The notes: generated from the sequence alone by a model not told the origin. DNA of 38,882 bases from Prochlorococcus sp. AG-347-L19 (GCA_003278895.1 QCCO01000010.1:1-38882), one strand, 5' to 3'. Shown: positions 17,212 to 25,882, counted from the first letter of the stretch. Numbers and translations: made by a program.

Positions 17212-17433
17212 TTTTAAGTCGAAAATTAGCACTCTAAATTTTTTGAGTTTTAATTCAAATTGCAATGATAGAGAAGAGTTCTAAGAAATATCAATTTCTA
17301 TATAGTTGGTTTTTATTTTTATGAGTGTTGGTGGATATTCAATTGTCGAAATATAGTCTTGGTGGATTCCTTAAGATCGCTTGTTAATAATGAGGTAATT
17401 CTGATTCTTCTATAGTGGAAGTAGGGGTAATCT

Positions 17434-17664
17434 TCATTTGATTTTCTTATCAAACTCTTTGAATGATGATTGCATTTGACCTTTGTTTTCTACCGGATCA
17501 TCTTTATCAAAACCTCTTATTTTTCGCCATCTGGAATACATATATCCAAGATAGATTCCATGCATAAAGTTTTTTGCTCCATCTTCTAGAAGATTTTTCG
17601 AAAATTTATCATTAAATTTTCTACTTTCTAATAATTCTTTCTGCCAGTTTATTTTTTCTGTCAT
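17434..17664 (-). CDS. Small hypothetical protein, 76 aa (tandem paralogue B)
   Basis: This unrecognised soluble, charged protein shares a pattern with the protein encoded just upstream: WQK-acidic-hydrophobic near the start, then AKNFMHGIYLGYMYSRWRKI aligned with GLKDAWRLGVLHVEYERLKKI. Its start codon overlaps the upstream stop (ATGA), so the pair is translated from one message. The central Gly-containing helix could be amphipathic. Confidence 0.62.
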   Translation of the reverse strand: MTEKINWQKELLESRKFNDKFSKNLLEDGAKNFMHGIYLGYMYSRWRKIRGFDKDDPVENKGQMQSSFKEFDKKIK

Positions 17665-17846
17665 TGCTGTTGCTGTTCCTCCTGTATTTTCTTAAGTCTT
17701 TCGTATTCAACATGCAGAACGCCTAGACGCCATGCATCTTTTAATCCTTTTACACCTCCCATTAAGAGTTTTGCATCTGAAGGTGAATGTGACTTCATGT
17801 TTAAGAAATCTTTCTGCCAAGATTTGTCATTCCATTTAGTGCTCAT
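17661..17846 (-). CDS. Small hypothetical protein, 61 aa (tandem paralogue A)
   Basis: This is the first gene of a two-gene unit. It begins MSTKWNDKSWQKDFLNMK and contains AKLLMGGVKGLKDAWRLGVL, then a charged end with a run of four Gln. It resembles the 76-residue product of the next gene and seems to derive from the same ancestor. Its function is unknown. Confidence 0.6.
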   Translation of the reverse strand: MSTKWNDKSWQKDFLNMKSHSPSDAKLLMGGVKGLKDAWRLGVLHVEYERLKKIQEEQQQQ

Positions 17847-18186
17847 ATTTTACCAACATACTTTTTGTACTAATATAAAATAGATTTTAATCATTATCCT
17901 TTGAATAAGAAGGAGCATGCAATATCATATAGGCCTAATTCTTTAACAAAAAGTTCTAATAAAATTAAAAAAAAATAATAGAACATTTGTTTGCCCTCTT
18001 CCAGTCTTATGCACCTCTTTGTCCACAATGTCGATGAAGTGATTTTGACGCCTAAATTATCTCTACTCCTATTGAAAGGAAAAGATAGTTGCGACAACCA
18101 CAAAGCACTAATACTCGGGTATTAATACTCTATTAATTTTAATTGAATAAGAGGATAATTAATAAGTAGAGATATAGGAGGTTTTT
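17847..18186. other. Gene-poor 340-base stretch with operator-like repeats
   Basis: I see no convincing gene here. A 69-codon leftward frame has the composition of random AT-rich DNA. The right end holds the 18109-18130 dyad and direct repeat and the ribosome binding site of the next gene. Confidence 0.5.
18109..18130. promoter_or_regulatory. Operator-like dyad with overlapping direct repeat
   Basis: TAATAC-TCGG-GTATTA (18109-18124) is a perfect 6-base inverted repeat. TAATACTC recurs directly at 18123-18130. The site is 57 bases before the start of the 52-residue gene, a position suited to a regulator site. The binding protein is unknown. Confidence 0.4.
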
Positions 18187-18345
18187 ATGAGACTTGCCAC
18201 TCCATTAACTGCCCTTAGAAATGCAACTTCAGATATCTGGAGAATGCATGATTTTAATTATCAACTACCAAAAGATCAAAGACAAGATTATTGGGAAAAA
18301 GAATGCACAGACCATCCAACAAGTTCTCATTGCAAAGTTTACTAA
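18187..18345 (+). CDS. Small soluble protein, 52 aa
   Basis: The ATG at 18187 follows a near-perfect ribosome binding site (AGGAGG at 18177-18182), unusual in this genome type. The product starts MRLATPLTALRNATSDIWRM and ends with two cysteines (KECTDHPTSSHCKVY). Composition and signals say it is real. A terminator follows at once, so it is a single-gene unit. I think it is a picocyanobacterial small protein of unknown function. Confidence 0.7.
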   Translation: MRLATPLTALRNATSDIWRMHDFNYQLPKDQRQDYWEKECTDHPTSSHCKVY

Positions 18346-18370
18346 AGGTAATATAAATTCAAGACATTAA

Positions 18371-18393
18371 AAAGACCCTTTTTAGGGTCTTTT
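18371..18393 (+). terminator. Intrinsic terminator
   Basis: AGACCCT pairs with AGGGTCT around a TTTT loop and is followed by T's. It ends the transcript of the 52-residue gene. Confidence 0.85.
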
Positions 18394-18438
18394 CTTCTAA
18401 GTAAGTAGATATTCTTTTAGTATAAAACCAAAGAATAT

Positions 18439-19041
18439 ATGGCTATTAATAATTCAATATCAAAATATGATTGGCAGTATCTTGTGACTGGATTTTTTTT
18501 AATCTCAGTTTTTATTTTTACAGATTTAATTGAAGTTATTGATAAAGAATATTTTTACTTTGTACCAAGGTTAATTGATGATCAACCCTATAGGATTTTC
18601 ACATCAATTCTAACTCATGCAGATTTAAATCATTTATTATCAAATATTGGTGGAATAATCATAACCAGATATTTTTTGATGAGACTTGGAATTAAAAGCA
18701 GATTTTTCTATTTGAAATTTATTTTAATTTGCTCTTTTTTAAATTTTTTTATTATCTGGGTTTATGAAAAGATCTTATCGTATTTCAATATCTATCCGAA
18801 TTATGCCGCTTTAGGATTTAGTGGAATAATTTATGCTTTATTTGGATTCTTACTAATAACTTCTTTTTATGGAAAGAAATATTTTTTAGGTAAAGAAATT
18901 GGTTTTAAGTCCAATTATGAAGTTCAAAAAATGTTAAAGACAATATGCCTAATAGGTTTGATATTCTCTTTTTTGCCAGGTGTTAGTTTATTAGGGCATT
19001 TAAGTGGATTTATTGCAGGGTGTTTTTTATTCTTTATTTAA
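18439..19041 (+). CDS. Rhomboid-family intramembrane serine protease
   Basis: This 200-residue membrane protein has about six hydrophobic segments. Rhomboid landmarks are present: H60 and N64-H65 in THADLNHLLSNIGG, the nucleophile Ser128 in LGFSGIIYALFG, and the catalytic-dyad His187 in GHLSGFIAG. The enzyme cuts transmembrane helices; its target is unknown. A very AT-rich gene with many Phe and Ile codons. Confidence 0.85.
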   Translation: MAINNSISKYDWQYLVTGFFLISVFIFTDLIEVIDKEYFYFVPRLIDDQPYRIFTSILTHADLNHLLSNIGGIIITRYFLMRLGIKSRFFYLKFILICSFLNFFIIWVYEKILSYFNIYPNYAALGFSGIIYALFGFLLITSFYGKKYFLGKEIGFKSNYEVQKMLKTICLIGLIFSFLPGVSLLGHLSGFIAGCFLFFI

Positions 19042-19124
19042 TAGACAACTAGCGCATATGACAGTTAAGTAACATTCTATTCGCTCCTTCCACGGATAAG
19101 AAAAACATGGAATATTTTATGTAG

Positions 19125-19219
19125 GTGTGAAGGAATGGTTTTATTAAAACAGTGGAAACAAGGAAACACTAGATTTAGTAAAACCCAAAGAGACCTCTAG
19201 AAATAGAGGTCTCTTTTTA
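19125..19219 (+). ncRNA. Structured small RNA resembling the Yfr2 (Cyano-1) family
   Basis: The sequence folds into two stem-loops. GGTTTTATTA (19137-19146) pairs with TAGTAAAACC, enclosing an inner AGTG/CACT stem whose loop shows the repeated element GGAAACAAGGAAACA (19153-19167). A perfect 11-bp terminator hairpin follows. As I recall, a GGAAACA-repeat loop plus terminal hairpin is the hallmark of the abundant cyanobacterial Yfr2-5 RNAs. The 5' end is approximate. The locus is free-standing between two protein genes. Confidence 0.65.
19189..19219 (+). terminator. Intrinsic terminator with GAAA tetraloop
   Basis: AGAGACCTCTA (19189-19199) pairs perfectly with TAGAGGTCTCT (19204-19214) around GAAA, then T's. 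It is the 3' hairpin of the small RNA. Confidence 0.92.
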
Positions 19220-19393
19220 TGCAAATTCATTCCTTTTATTTATTTTCCTATATTATTCCAATTGTTTCCTAAAATACCAAAAATGAGTTGTGGATAAAAA
19301 GAGTTACTTTCTAAATATTTCCTGTTTGGTTCTATAATTTCCCCTATATGAAAAGATGTTATTTGCCCTCTACGTTTTTGATAATAATTATTA

Positions 19394-19954
19394 ATGTTCA
19401 TTCACATGAATAAAAAAGGTCTAAATTTTAAATCATTAATTTTTAAAATATTTTTTACCTATTTAGTGGTTTATTTTTTTGCTCTAATATTCAAGTACAC
19501 CTATGATCTTGATTCCTTATTCAATAATATTCAATACAAATATTTGATTGTTTTAAATATAGTTTCTATATTTTTAGGCCTCCCATTATCAATTATTTTT
19601 GATTTTATCTTGATAAAGATTTTTGGGTTGAATTATGTTTTATTTTTTACTCCTGCTTTAACCATTTTAAGTGTAATTCAAGTTTTTATTCTGAGGAAAA
19701 TTAAATTTAAATTGTCTAGAAATATATTATTTTTAAAAAAATCAGAAAAAAATAATCTTTATAAATTCTTTTACAATATTACTTTTAGATCCTTCTATAT
19801 TTTGATCATAAGATCTTTCCCAATACTGCCTCATGTTTTGGGTAGTTATATTATCGCCTCTTCAAATATCAAGATAAAGGTGATTTTAATAAATACATTT
19901 TTAGGTTCTGTTTTTTACTATATTTTTCTTTATTTAATAATTTGGAATGTATAG
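19394..19954 (+). CDS. VTT/SNARE-associated (TVP38-like) membrane protein, divergent
   Basis: This 186-residue membrane protein has about five hydrophobic segments. The stretch FRSFYILIIRSFPILPHVLGSYIIASSNIK matches the R..P..P...h.Y..g pattern of the DedA/TVP38 (VTT) family, and FLGLPLSIIFDFILIKIFGL matches its first half. Related proteins act in lipid scrambling or membrane homeostasis. The start could be 19394 or the Met at 19406. The match is distant, so the family call is tentative. Confidence 0.55.
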   Translation: MFIHMNKKGLNFKSLIFKIFFTYLVVYFFALIFKYTYDLDSLFNNIQYKYLIVLNIVSIFLGLPLSIIFDFILIKIFGLNYVLFFTPALTILSVIQVFILRKIKFKLSRNILFLKKSEKNNLYKFFYNITFRSFYILIIRSFPILPHVLGSYIIASSNIKIKVILINTFLGSVFYYIFLYLIIWNV

Positions 19955-20157
19955 TTAAATTTAACCTTGAGCACTTTACTAAATAGAAATTTCCTCTAAA
20001 CCTTATTTTACTTTATTGGCAGATAAATTTTTCCCAAATGGGGTAAATATAAAATATTAGTTTTTCCCAGTAGAGAATTATATTTTTTGGGAAATTAGAT
20101 TGATACATCTATTTTCTATTAATTATAATTAGGTTATTAGAGCTAAGAAGTTTTCAT

Positions 20158-21852
20158 ATGAAGTCGATTTTTTATATATTATTATTTAGCCAATTATTAA
20201 ATTTTCTTGGAGTATTTGCCGAAAAAGTAAAAGAAGATTCGTCTGGAATGAATTCTGTTATTTGGGAAAATGTAGAGGGAAATAAATCAAAACCGTTGAA
20301 AAGGATTATTTGGAAATCTTACAAAGGCGATGAAAATTATTTTGAAAATGAAAATAAAGAAGGTTTTTCAGTTAATCAAGTTTCAGGGGGCAAATCAACC
20401 TCGATTGAGTCTCCTGCTTGGCGCAATAGAACATTACGGTTTTCCTTTGAGGAAATTGAAATGCCAGATGTTGGCGAATATATGGGTTTGTACAGTATAG
20501 GAGCTTATGATCGACTAAACTCTTGGCTATACGGCGGTATTACTCTTTATGGCGCTGCGACTGGACGTCGTGGCGGCTTCTTTACTGGTGGCTATACCTT
20601 CGGCTTAGAACGTAAGTTAACAGATCACTGGATTCTTGACTCAGGAGCTTATTTGGGTGCCGGCGGCGGTGGTGCTGCGGCACAAGGGGGAGGATTAATG
20701 CTACGCCCCCACATCGGCCTAAAGTACGACTTTAAGTGGAGTGTACTTGGCTTAAATTATTCCTTCGTAGACTTCCCCAACGGAGAGATTTCCAGCGATG
20801 CAATCGCGCTTTCATTTGATATCCCTTTCACTTCACCGACACTCAATTGGCAAGATGATGACCTGACAGCAGCCGATTACTTCGGAGTCGATTCGAGGAA
20901 TGTGAGCCGCCATCGATCGCACCTTGCCGCACGGGTTAGAGCTTATTATCCATCTAGCGACAGCAAAACTACCTCCGGTGGATCATTTGATGATTCGTTG
21001 GGACTGGTAGGCGTAGATTATACTTACTTTCTTGATGAAAATTGGTTTACTACCTTTGAAACTTCTGGTGCAATATCAGGTGGAGTAGGAGGTTACGCCG
21101 AACTTTTGGCAGGTATAGGATATCGCCTTCCCCTAACAAATGATGATCGTTTGGCGCTGCTCCCCGCCTTAACCATTGGCGGAGCCGGGGGAGGAGCAGT
21201 CGAAACCGGCGGAGGATTTGTTGCTCGAGTAAATCTTGGAATGGAATATAAACTTTCTCCAGATCTAAGTATGATCATAGACGGCGGTTATCTCACCGCC
21301 CCAGATGGCAATTTTGATACCCCATATGTTGGCTTCAATTTGGCATATGTAATGGAAAGCTTTGCTAAGGATCAAAAAGGAGCACCTTTAAAGGAAACAG
21401 ACCTTATACAAATTAATAAATGGCGTTTTCGCCCGGCACACCAATGGTATTTTGATGCGCAACGCAAGAATGGCTCCCCACGTGATATGCAACTTTTGGG
21501 AGGTAAAATTGATTGGATGGTCGGTGATTGGTGGTACCTTACAGGACAAGGATTAAGTGCGTATGAAGGAGGAGCGGGTGGCTATTCAGAGGGACATTGG
21601 GGTGTAGGCATTCTCGGCCCAAGCTGGAAGAATTGGCAACTCTATGGTGAAATGCTCATAGGTGCTGGAGGAGGAGGAGGCGTTGATAGCGGTAGCGCCC
21701 TATTGTACAAACCAAGTATTGGGTTAGAGTACAATTTAAATCAAGATTTCAACCTTCAAACTGGTATAGGAAAAGTGATTTCTAAAGAAGGGAATCTTGA
21801 TGCCAATACCTTGGACGTTAGTCTGATTTGGCGTTTTGGGACCCCAAAATAA
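20158..21852 (+). CDS. Exported three-module glycine-rich repeat protein, probably an outer-membrane barrel
   Basis: This is a 564-residue protein with a signal peptide (residues 1-21, cut near VFA). An AT-rich, charged linker (about 22-85) leads into three diverged modules of about 115 residues near 107-223, 282-397 and 444-560. Each has a G-x-x-G-G start, a Gly core (GAGGGGAAAQGGG at 168, GGAGGGAVETGGG at 341, GAGGGGGVDSGS at 502) and then P/V-x-(I/L)G(L/M)(E/K)Y. Alternating aromatic strands and a near-terminal Phe (IWRFGTPK) suggest a beta-barrel. Base composition jumps from 13/60 G+C at 20161-20220 to 37/60 at 20641-20700, suggesting transfer. I do not recognise the family. Confidence 0.75.
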   Translation: MKSIFYILLFSQLLNFLGVFAEKVKEDSSGMNSVIWENVEGNKSKPLKRIIWKSYKGDENYFENENKEGFSVNQVSGGKSTSIESPAWRNRTLRFSFEEIEMPDVGEYMGLYSIGAYDRLNSWLYGGITLYGAATGRRGGFFTGGYTFGLERKLTDHWILDSGAYLGAGGGGAAAQGGGLMLRPHIGLKYDFKWSVLGLNYSFVDFPNGEISSDAIALSFDIPFTSPTLNWQDDDLTAADYFGVDSRNVSRHRSHLAARVRAYYPSSDSKTTSGGSFDDSLGLVGVDYTYFLDENWFTTFETSGAISGGVGGYAELLAGIGYRLPLTNDDRLALLPALTIGGAGGGAVETGGGFVARVNLGMEYKLSPDLSMIIDGGYLTAPDGNFDTPYVGFNLAYVMESFAKDQKGAPLKETDLIQINKWRFRPAHQWYFDAQRKNGSPRDMQLLGGKIDWMVGDWWYLTGQGLSAYEGGAGGYSEGHWGVGILGPSWKNWQLYGEMLIGAGGGGGVDSGSALLYKPSIGLEYNLNQDFNLQTGIGKVISKEGNLDANTLDVSLIWRFGTPK

Positions 21853-21984
21853 AGCTTGCAACCTTTGAGTTGGTCTGGAAATAAAGTTTGAATATTAGAG
21901 TAAATTTAATTATGGACTAATACTTAAAGAAAAGAAATTTAAGAGTTAGATTTAAATTAAATTTTTTGAGTTAAAGAAAAAAAA

Positions 21985-22236
21985 TCATTTCTCCCAAAAC
22001 GGATCTGTAGTGAGAGAAACTTTTAAAAGACTTTTTTTATCACTTTTAATATCACTTATACAAGCTCTAACCGTTTTACCATTAACATCTATTTCGCAAG
22101 CACCGCAACTTCCTGTAAGACAGCCAGTTGGGATTTCTAAACCTGCCTTTTCTGCAGATGAGAACCAATCAGCTCCCTCAGAAACAAATGTTTCATTATT
22201 ATTTGGCCAAATTACTTTTATATTTTTTTCTTTCAA
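21985..22236 (-). CDS. Plant-type [2Fe-2S] ferredoxin
   Basis: This 83-residue ferredoxin carries the cluster ligands Cys39, Cys44, Cys47 and Cys59 (CLTGSCGAC...C). It is shorter than photosynthetic PetF and has an unusual end (LTTDPFWEK), so a dedicated partner role is likely. Its start overlaps the cobQ stop by 4 bases, which suggests co-translation; whether it serves cobalamin synthesis is not shown. Confidence 0.9.
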   Translation of the reverse strand: MKEKNIKVIWPNNNETFVSEGADWFSSAEKAGLEIPTGCLTGSCGACEIDVNGKTVRACISDIKSDKKSLLKVSLTTDPFWEK

Positions 22237-23762
22237 CTTAAAAATGAATTTAGATTTAAATGTTTGTGGAATTCATTAGCTAGATTATCAATAATGGATT
22301 CTCTCTTCTCTTTATAAGAAATTGATTTTTTATTCAATATTGGTAAATTTTTACTCTTTCTTATCAAATTAAGGTATTGATCTCTCCAGCAGTCATTTTC
22401 AAAGATCCCATGAATGTATGTTCCTGCAATAGACCCGCCTTTATTATTTTCATGATACCAACCAAGATCTAAATCTTTGAAAATAGGTTTGATCTTTAGT
22501 GAACTTTGAATATCATCCAATACAGTTTGACCATTATGAATCTCAAACCCATTAATTTCTGTTTGGCATGGCCATATAGATTCAGAGTTGATTTGACGTG
22601 TTAATTTTTTTTCATAGAAAGTCGTTTTTAATGGGAGTAATCCAATCCCTTTGATTTTTTGTTCAGAGTAATTTTTGGAACCCTCTTTAAAATAGGGATC
22701 AACTAGTGTTGTTCCTAACATTTGTAAACCACCACATATTCCAATAATATTGCCATTGTTATTTGAATATTCCCTTATGTCCGCAGATAAGTCAGAATTT
22801 TCAAGAAATATTTGATCTTTAATTGTTTGTTTACTGCCAGGTAGAATAATGAAGTCATACTTACTCAGGTTCTGTGACTGTCTAATCCATTCAATTAATA
22901 TTGTTTCTTCATTTTCTAATGGATCAAAATCTGAGAAGTTACTTATAGATGGTAATTTTATAATTCCCACTTTGATTACAGGATTTGAGAAACGTGATTT
23001 TTTTTCTATTAAATCTAAAGAATCTTCTGGAGGAAATGAATCATTTAACCATGGAATAATGCCAATAACAGGTATTTTAGTTTTACTTTCTATCCATTTT
23101 TTCCCTTCTTCAAATAATGAGAGGTCGCCTCTGAATCTATTTATAATAATCCCTTTAACAAGTTTTTTTTCTTTTGGTTTCATTAGTTCAAGGGTTCCGA
23201 TTATTTGAGCAAATACTCCTCCCCTTTCAATATCAGTAACCAAAATGCAATTTGCATTTAAATACTTAGCAACTCTTAAATTAGTGAGATCTCTATGAAT
23301 CAAATTCATCTCTACGGGACTTCCAGCCCCTTCGATAATTAAACGGCAATTCGGATACCGTTCATAAATAGACTCTAAACTTTTTTTAATTACTTTCCAG
23401 CCTGGAATAAACCAATCTTGGTAATAATTTTTGGCGGTTGTTATTCCGATGCTTTTGCCTAAGTGAATAACTTCGCTTAATGAATTGCCTTGTGGTTTTA
23501 ATAAAATGGGATTCATCTCGGCAGAGGGATTAACACCACAAGCAAAAGCTTGAAGTGCTTGTGAATATGCCATTTCTCCACCTTCCCAATCAACCCAAGC
23601 GTTATTACTCATATTTTGTCCTTTAAAAGGTATCGGTTCTTCTCCTAGATTTTTAAGAATCCTGCAAATAGCAGTAACCGTTAACGATTTCCCCGCTCCA
23701 CTGGAAGTACCCAGAACCATTATGGGTTTTCTTATTTCATGTAATTTTGCTTCTAACTCCAT
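22233..23762 (-). CDS. cobQ: Cobyric acid synthase CobQ
   Basis: This 509-residue enzyme amidates adenosylcobyrinic acid a,c-diamide at four side chains, using glutamine and ATP, in cobalamin synthesis. The N-terminal ATPase part starts MVLGTSSGAGKSLTVTA (residues 15-31) with the family's FKGQNMSNNA. The C-terminal class I glutaminase part has the nucleophile Cys343 in GICGGLQMLG and a later GTYIHGIFEND containing the catalytic His. The length is normal. It leads the ferredoxin gene and is divergent from maf. Confidence 0.96.
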   Translation of the reverse strand: MELEAKLHEIRKPIMVLGTSSGAGKSLTVTAICRILKNLGEEPIPFKGQNMSNNAWVDWEGGEMAYSQALQAFACGVNPSAEMNPILLKPQGNSLSEVIHLGKSIGITTAKNYYQDWFIPGWKVIKKSLESIYERYPNCRLIIEGAGSPVEMNLIHRDLTNLRVAKYLNANCILVTDIERGGVFAQIIGTLELMKPKEKKLVKGIIINRFRGDLSLFEEGKKWIESKTKIPVIGIIPWLNDSFPPEDSLDLIEKKSRFSNPVIKVGIIKLPSISNFSDFDPLENEETILIEWIRQSQNLSKYDFIILPGSKQTIKDQIFLENSDLSADIREYSNNNGNIIGICGGLQMLGTTLVDPYFKEGSKNYSEQKIKGIGLLPLKTTFYEKKLTRQINSESIWPCQTEINGFEIHNGQTVLDDIQSSLKIKPIFKDLDLGWYHENNKGGSIAGTYIHGIFENDCWRDQYLNLIRKSKNLPILNKKSISYKEKRESIIDNLANEFHKHLNLNSFLS

Positions 23763-23828
23763 TAGTAATTTATATTAATTTTAAAATTTATTAATTGTTA
23801 AATTGAATTATAATTTGGTAAAAAATTT

Positions 23829-24443
23829 GTGTTAATTCTAGCCTCTGCTTCTCAATCTAGAAAGAAATTACTAGAAAATTGTCAAATTGAATTTATACAA
23901 ATATCAAGTGACTTTGATGAAACTACTATTCAAGAAAAGAATATATTAAATTTAGCTTTGGAATTATCTTTTCAAAAGGCTAATAGTTTATCTGGAAAAA
24001 TTCAAAACATATCATTGCCCGAAGAATTTAATTATGGGACTTTGGAAATTCTTGGGTGCGATTCAATTTTTGAATTTAAAGGTGAAGCCTATGGAAAACC
24101 ATCTAATAAAGAGGAGGCATTTATTAGATGGAAAAAAATGTCTGGAGAATTTGGATTTTTACATACTGGTCATACTCTAATAATTGGTAACTTTGATTCA
24201 ACTTCCAAAATTTTTAAAATCGCTGAAATAATAAAAAAAACAGTAAGTTCAAGAGTTTATTTTTCTAATTTGGAAGATTGGGAAATCAAGAGTTATGTAG
24301 ATACACATGAACCTTTATATTGCGCAGGAGGCTTTGCATTGGAAGGTATAGGCGGTAAATATATAGAAAAAATAGAGGGTTGTTTCAGTAATGTAATGGG
24401 TTTAAGTTTGCCATGGCTCAGAGACAATTTAAATAGAAAATAA
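23829..24443 (+). CDS. maf: Maf-like nucleotide pyrophosphatase
   Basis: This 204-residue member of the Maf/ITPase-like family hydrolyses non-canonical or specific nucleoside triphosphates. The family start [15 protein letters not shown] is present, with DFDE near residue 29 and [13 protein letters not shown] near residue 163. It starts at GTG (23829), right at the conserved beginning, so no ATG alternative is needed. A hairpin terminator follows. Confidence 0.93.
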   Translation: MLILASASQSRKKLLENCQIEFIQISSDFDETTIQEKNILNLALELSFQKANSLSGKIQNISLPEEFNYGTLEILGCDSIFEFKGEAYGKPSNKEEAFIRWKKMSGEFGFLHTGHTLIIGNFDSTSKIFKIAEIIKKTVSSRVYFSNLEDWEIKSYVDTHEPLYCAGGFALEGIGGKYIEKIEGCFSNVMGLSLPWLRDNLNRK

Positions 24444-24452
24444 AATTGAGCA

Positions 24453-24485
24453 AAAAAAAACCCTATCCTCTGATAGGGTTTTTTT
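24453..24485. terminator. Bidirectional intrinsic terminator between maf and psbC
   Basis: ACCCTATC pairs with GATAGGGT around CTCT, flanked by an A run on the left and a T run on the right. It can therefore stop both the maf transcript and the converging psbDC transcript. Confidence 0.9.
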
Positions 24486-24499
24486 AGATGATCTAAATA

Positions 24500-25882
24500 T
24501 TAATCTAGATCAGGCATTTCTAGAGCTGGTTCACTCTTTCTGTCGATTCCTTTTTCGAAACCAGCAGCGGCTGCTCTAGCACGTCCAGCATGCCAAAGGT
24601 GACCGATGAATGTAAACCATCCTAGGAAGAATTGAGCTGCAGCTAACCATTGTCTTAAGTTAACGAAGTTAACAGCATTAGGCTCTGTAATGATTCCACC
24701 AACAGAGTTGATAGAAGCGTTAGGAGCATGAGTCATATATTCAGCAGCTCTTCTTACCTGCCAAGGCTGAATATCATTTTGGATTTTCTCAAGGCTCAAA
24801 CCGTTAGGTCCTCTTAAAGGCTCTAACCATGGACCTCTGAAATCCCAAAATCTCATTGTTTCACCACCAAATATAATTTCACCAGTAGGAGATCTCATGA
24901 GATACTTACCTAGACCTGTTGGTCCCATTGTTGAACCTACGTTAGCTCCAATTCTTTGATCTCTCACAAGGAAAGTAAAGCTTTGAGCCTGTGAAGCTTC
25001 AGCATTTGTTGGGCCGTAGAACTCGGAAGGGTAAGCGGTGTTGTTAAACCAGATGAATGTTGAAGCAATAAAACTTGCTACACAAATTCCACCAAGAGCG
25101 TAACTTAACAATCCTTCACCATTCCAAATAAACGCTCTTCTTGCCCATCCAAAAGGTTTGGTAAAGATATGGAATATTCCTCCAATTATTGCAGTAATAC
25201 CCACATAAACATGTCCACCAACAATATCTTCAATGGAGTTAACACCGATTATAGAACCAGCTCCTCCCCATGGAGATCTAAATAGATAACCAAGAATAAC
25301 TCTTGGATCTAAAGTTGGGTTAACAAGTCTGACTTCACCACCACCGGGTGCCCATGTGTCATATGCACCACCAATAAAACACCAGTTTACTGACCATGCT
25401 AATGCACCTACACCTAGAACAATCAAATGATATCCAAGAATGTTTGTCATTTGATTTTTGTCTCTCCAATCTGTGGAGAAAAATGGAAAATCTTCTTCTA
25501 GTTTTTCTGGACCAGCTAATGAATGGTAAATACCACCAAAACCAAGAACAGCAGAAGCTATTAAGTGAACCACGCCTGCCTGAAAGAAAGGCATGATATC
25601 AGTAACTTCACCACCAGGGCCTATTCCATAACCAAACATTGCCACGTGTGGCATGCAGATTAAACCTTGCTCCCACATTGGTTTATCAAAAGTAAAGTGA
25701 TTAACCTCAAAGAGCATCATTGCTCCAGCCCAAAAGACTATTAGTCCAGAGTGAGCAATGTGAGCTCCTAGTAAACGACCAGATAAATTGATTAATCTAG
25801 CGTTGCCTACATACCAGGCATAACCAGTTTCCTCAATACTTTGGTTTGGAGCTCTTAATAAATTATTAAAGGGCGTTTCCAC
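24500..25882 (-). CDS. psbC: Photosystem II CP43 protein
   Basis: This is the chlorophyll-binding inner antenna of photosystem II, about 460 residues, with the six-helix fold and the large lumenal loop. The family start ETPFNNLLR is present, and the lumenal [38 protein letters not shown] contains the Arg and Glu that contact the manganese cluster. I chose the GTG at 25880-25882, inside the end of psbD: AGGAGG lies 9 bases upstream and GTG is the conserved psbC start. The frame also runs up to a TTG at 25909. It overlaps psbD by 17 bases. Confidence 0.97.
   Translation of the reverse strand: METPFNNLLRAPNQSIEETGYAWYVGNARLINLSGRLLGAHIAHSGLIVFWAGAMMLFEVNHFTFDKPMWEQGLICMPHVAMFGYGIGPGGEVTDIMPFFQAGVVHLIASAVLGFGGIYHSLAGPEKLEEDFPFFSTDWRDKNQMTNILGYHLIVLGVGALAWSVNWCFIGGAYDTWAPGGGEVRLVNPTLDPRVILGYLFRSPWGGAGSIIGVNSIEDIVGGHVYVGITAIIGGIFHIFTKPFGWARRAFIWNGEGLLSYALGGICVASFIASTFIWFNNTAYPSEFYGPTNAEASQAQSFTFLVRDQRIGANVGSTMGPTGLGKYLMRSPTGEIIFGGETMRFWDFRGPWLEPLRGPNGLSLEKIQNDIQPWQVRRAAEYMTHAPNASINSVGGIITEPNAVNFVNLRQWLAAAQFFLGWFTFIGHLWHAGRARAAAAGFEKGIDRKSEPALEMPDLD

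Larger units (their letters stand above)
19042..19393. other. Intergenic region holding only the small RNA
   Basis: Apart from the structured RNA and its terminator, this gap shows no protein gene. The remaining 170 bases upstream of the next start are AT-rich with no clear element. Confidence 0.5.

Noticed and set aside
17328..17367. TTGGTGGAT direct repeat (17328-17336 and 17359-17367) after tRNA-Ser
   Set aside because: Only 9 bases repeated twice, with no match to the tRNA 3' end. Not enough for an attachment site.
17894..18103. 69-codon leftward frame
   Set aside because: The residue mix looks like translated non-coding DNA, and there is no ribosome binding site and no family resemblance.
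19135..19200. 21-codon frame with AAGGA upstream, within the small RNA
   Set aside because: The stop codon lies inside the terminator stem and the same bases form a well-paired RNA structure with the GGAAACA repeat loop. A structured RNA explains the sequence better.
22010..22279. Frames opposite ferredoxin/cobQ and other antisense frames over sppA, psbD, psbC and the thioredoxin reductase
   Set aside because: They are antisense shadows of well-identified genes with no independent support.
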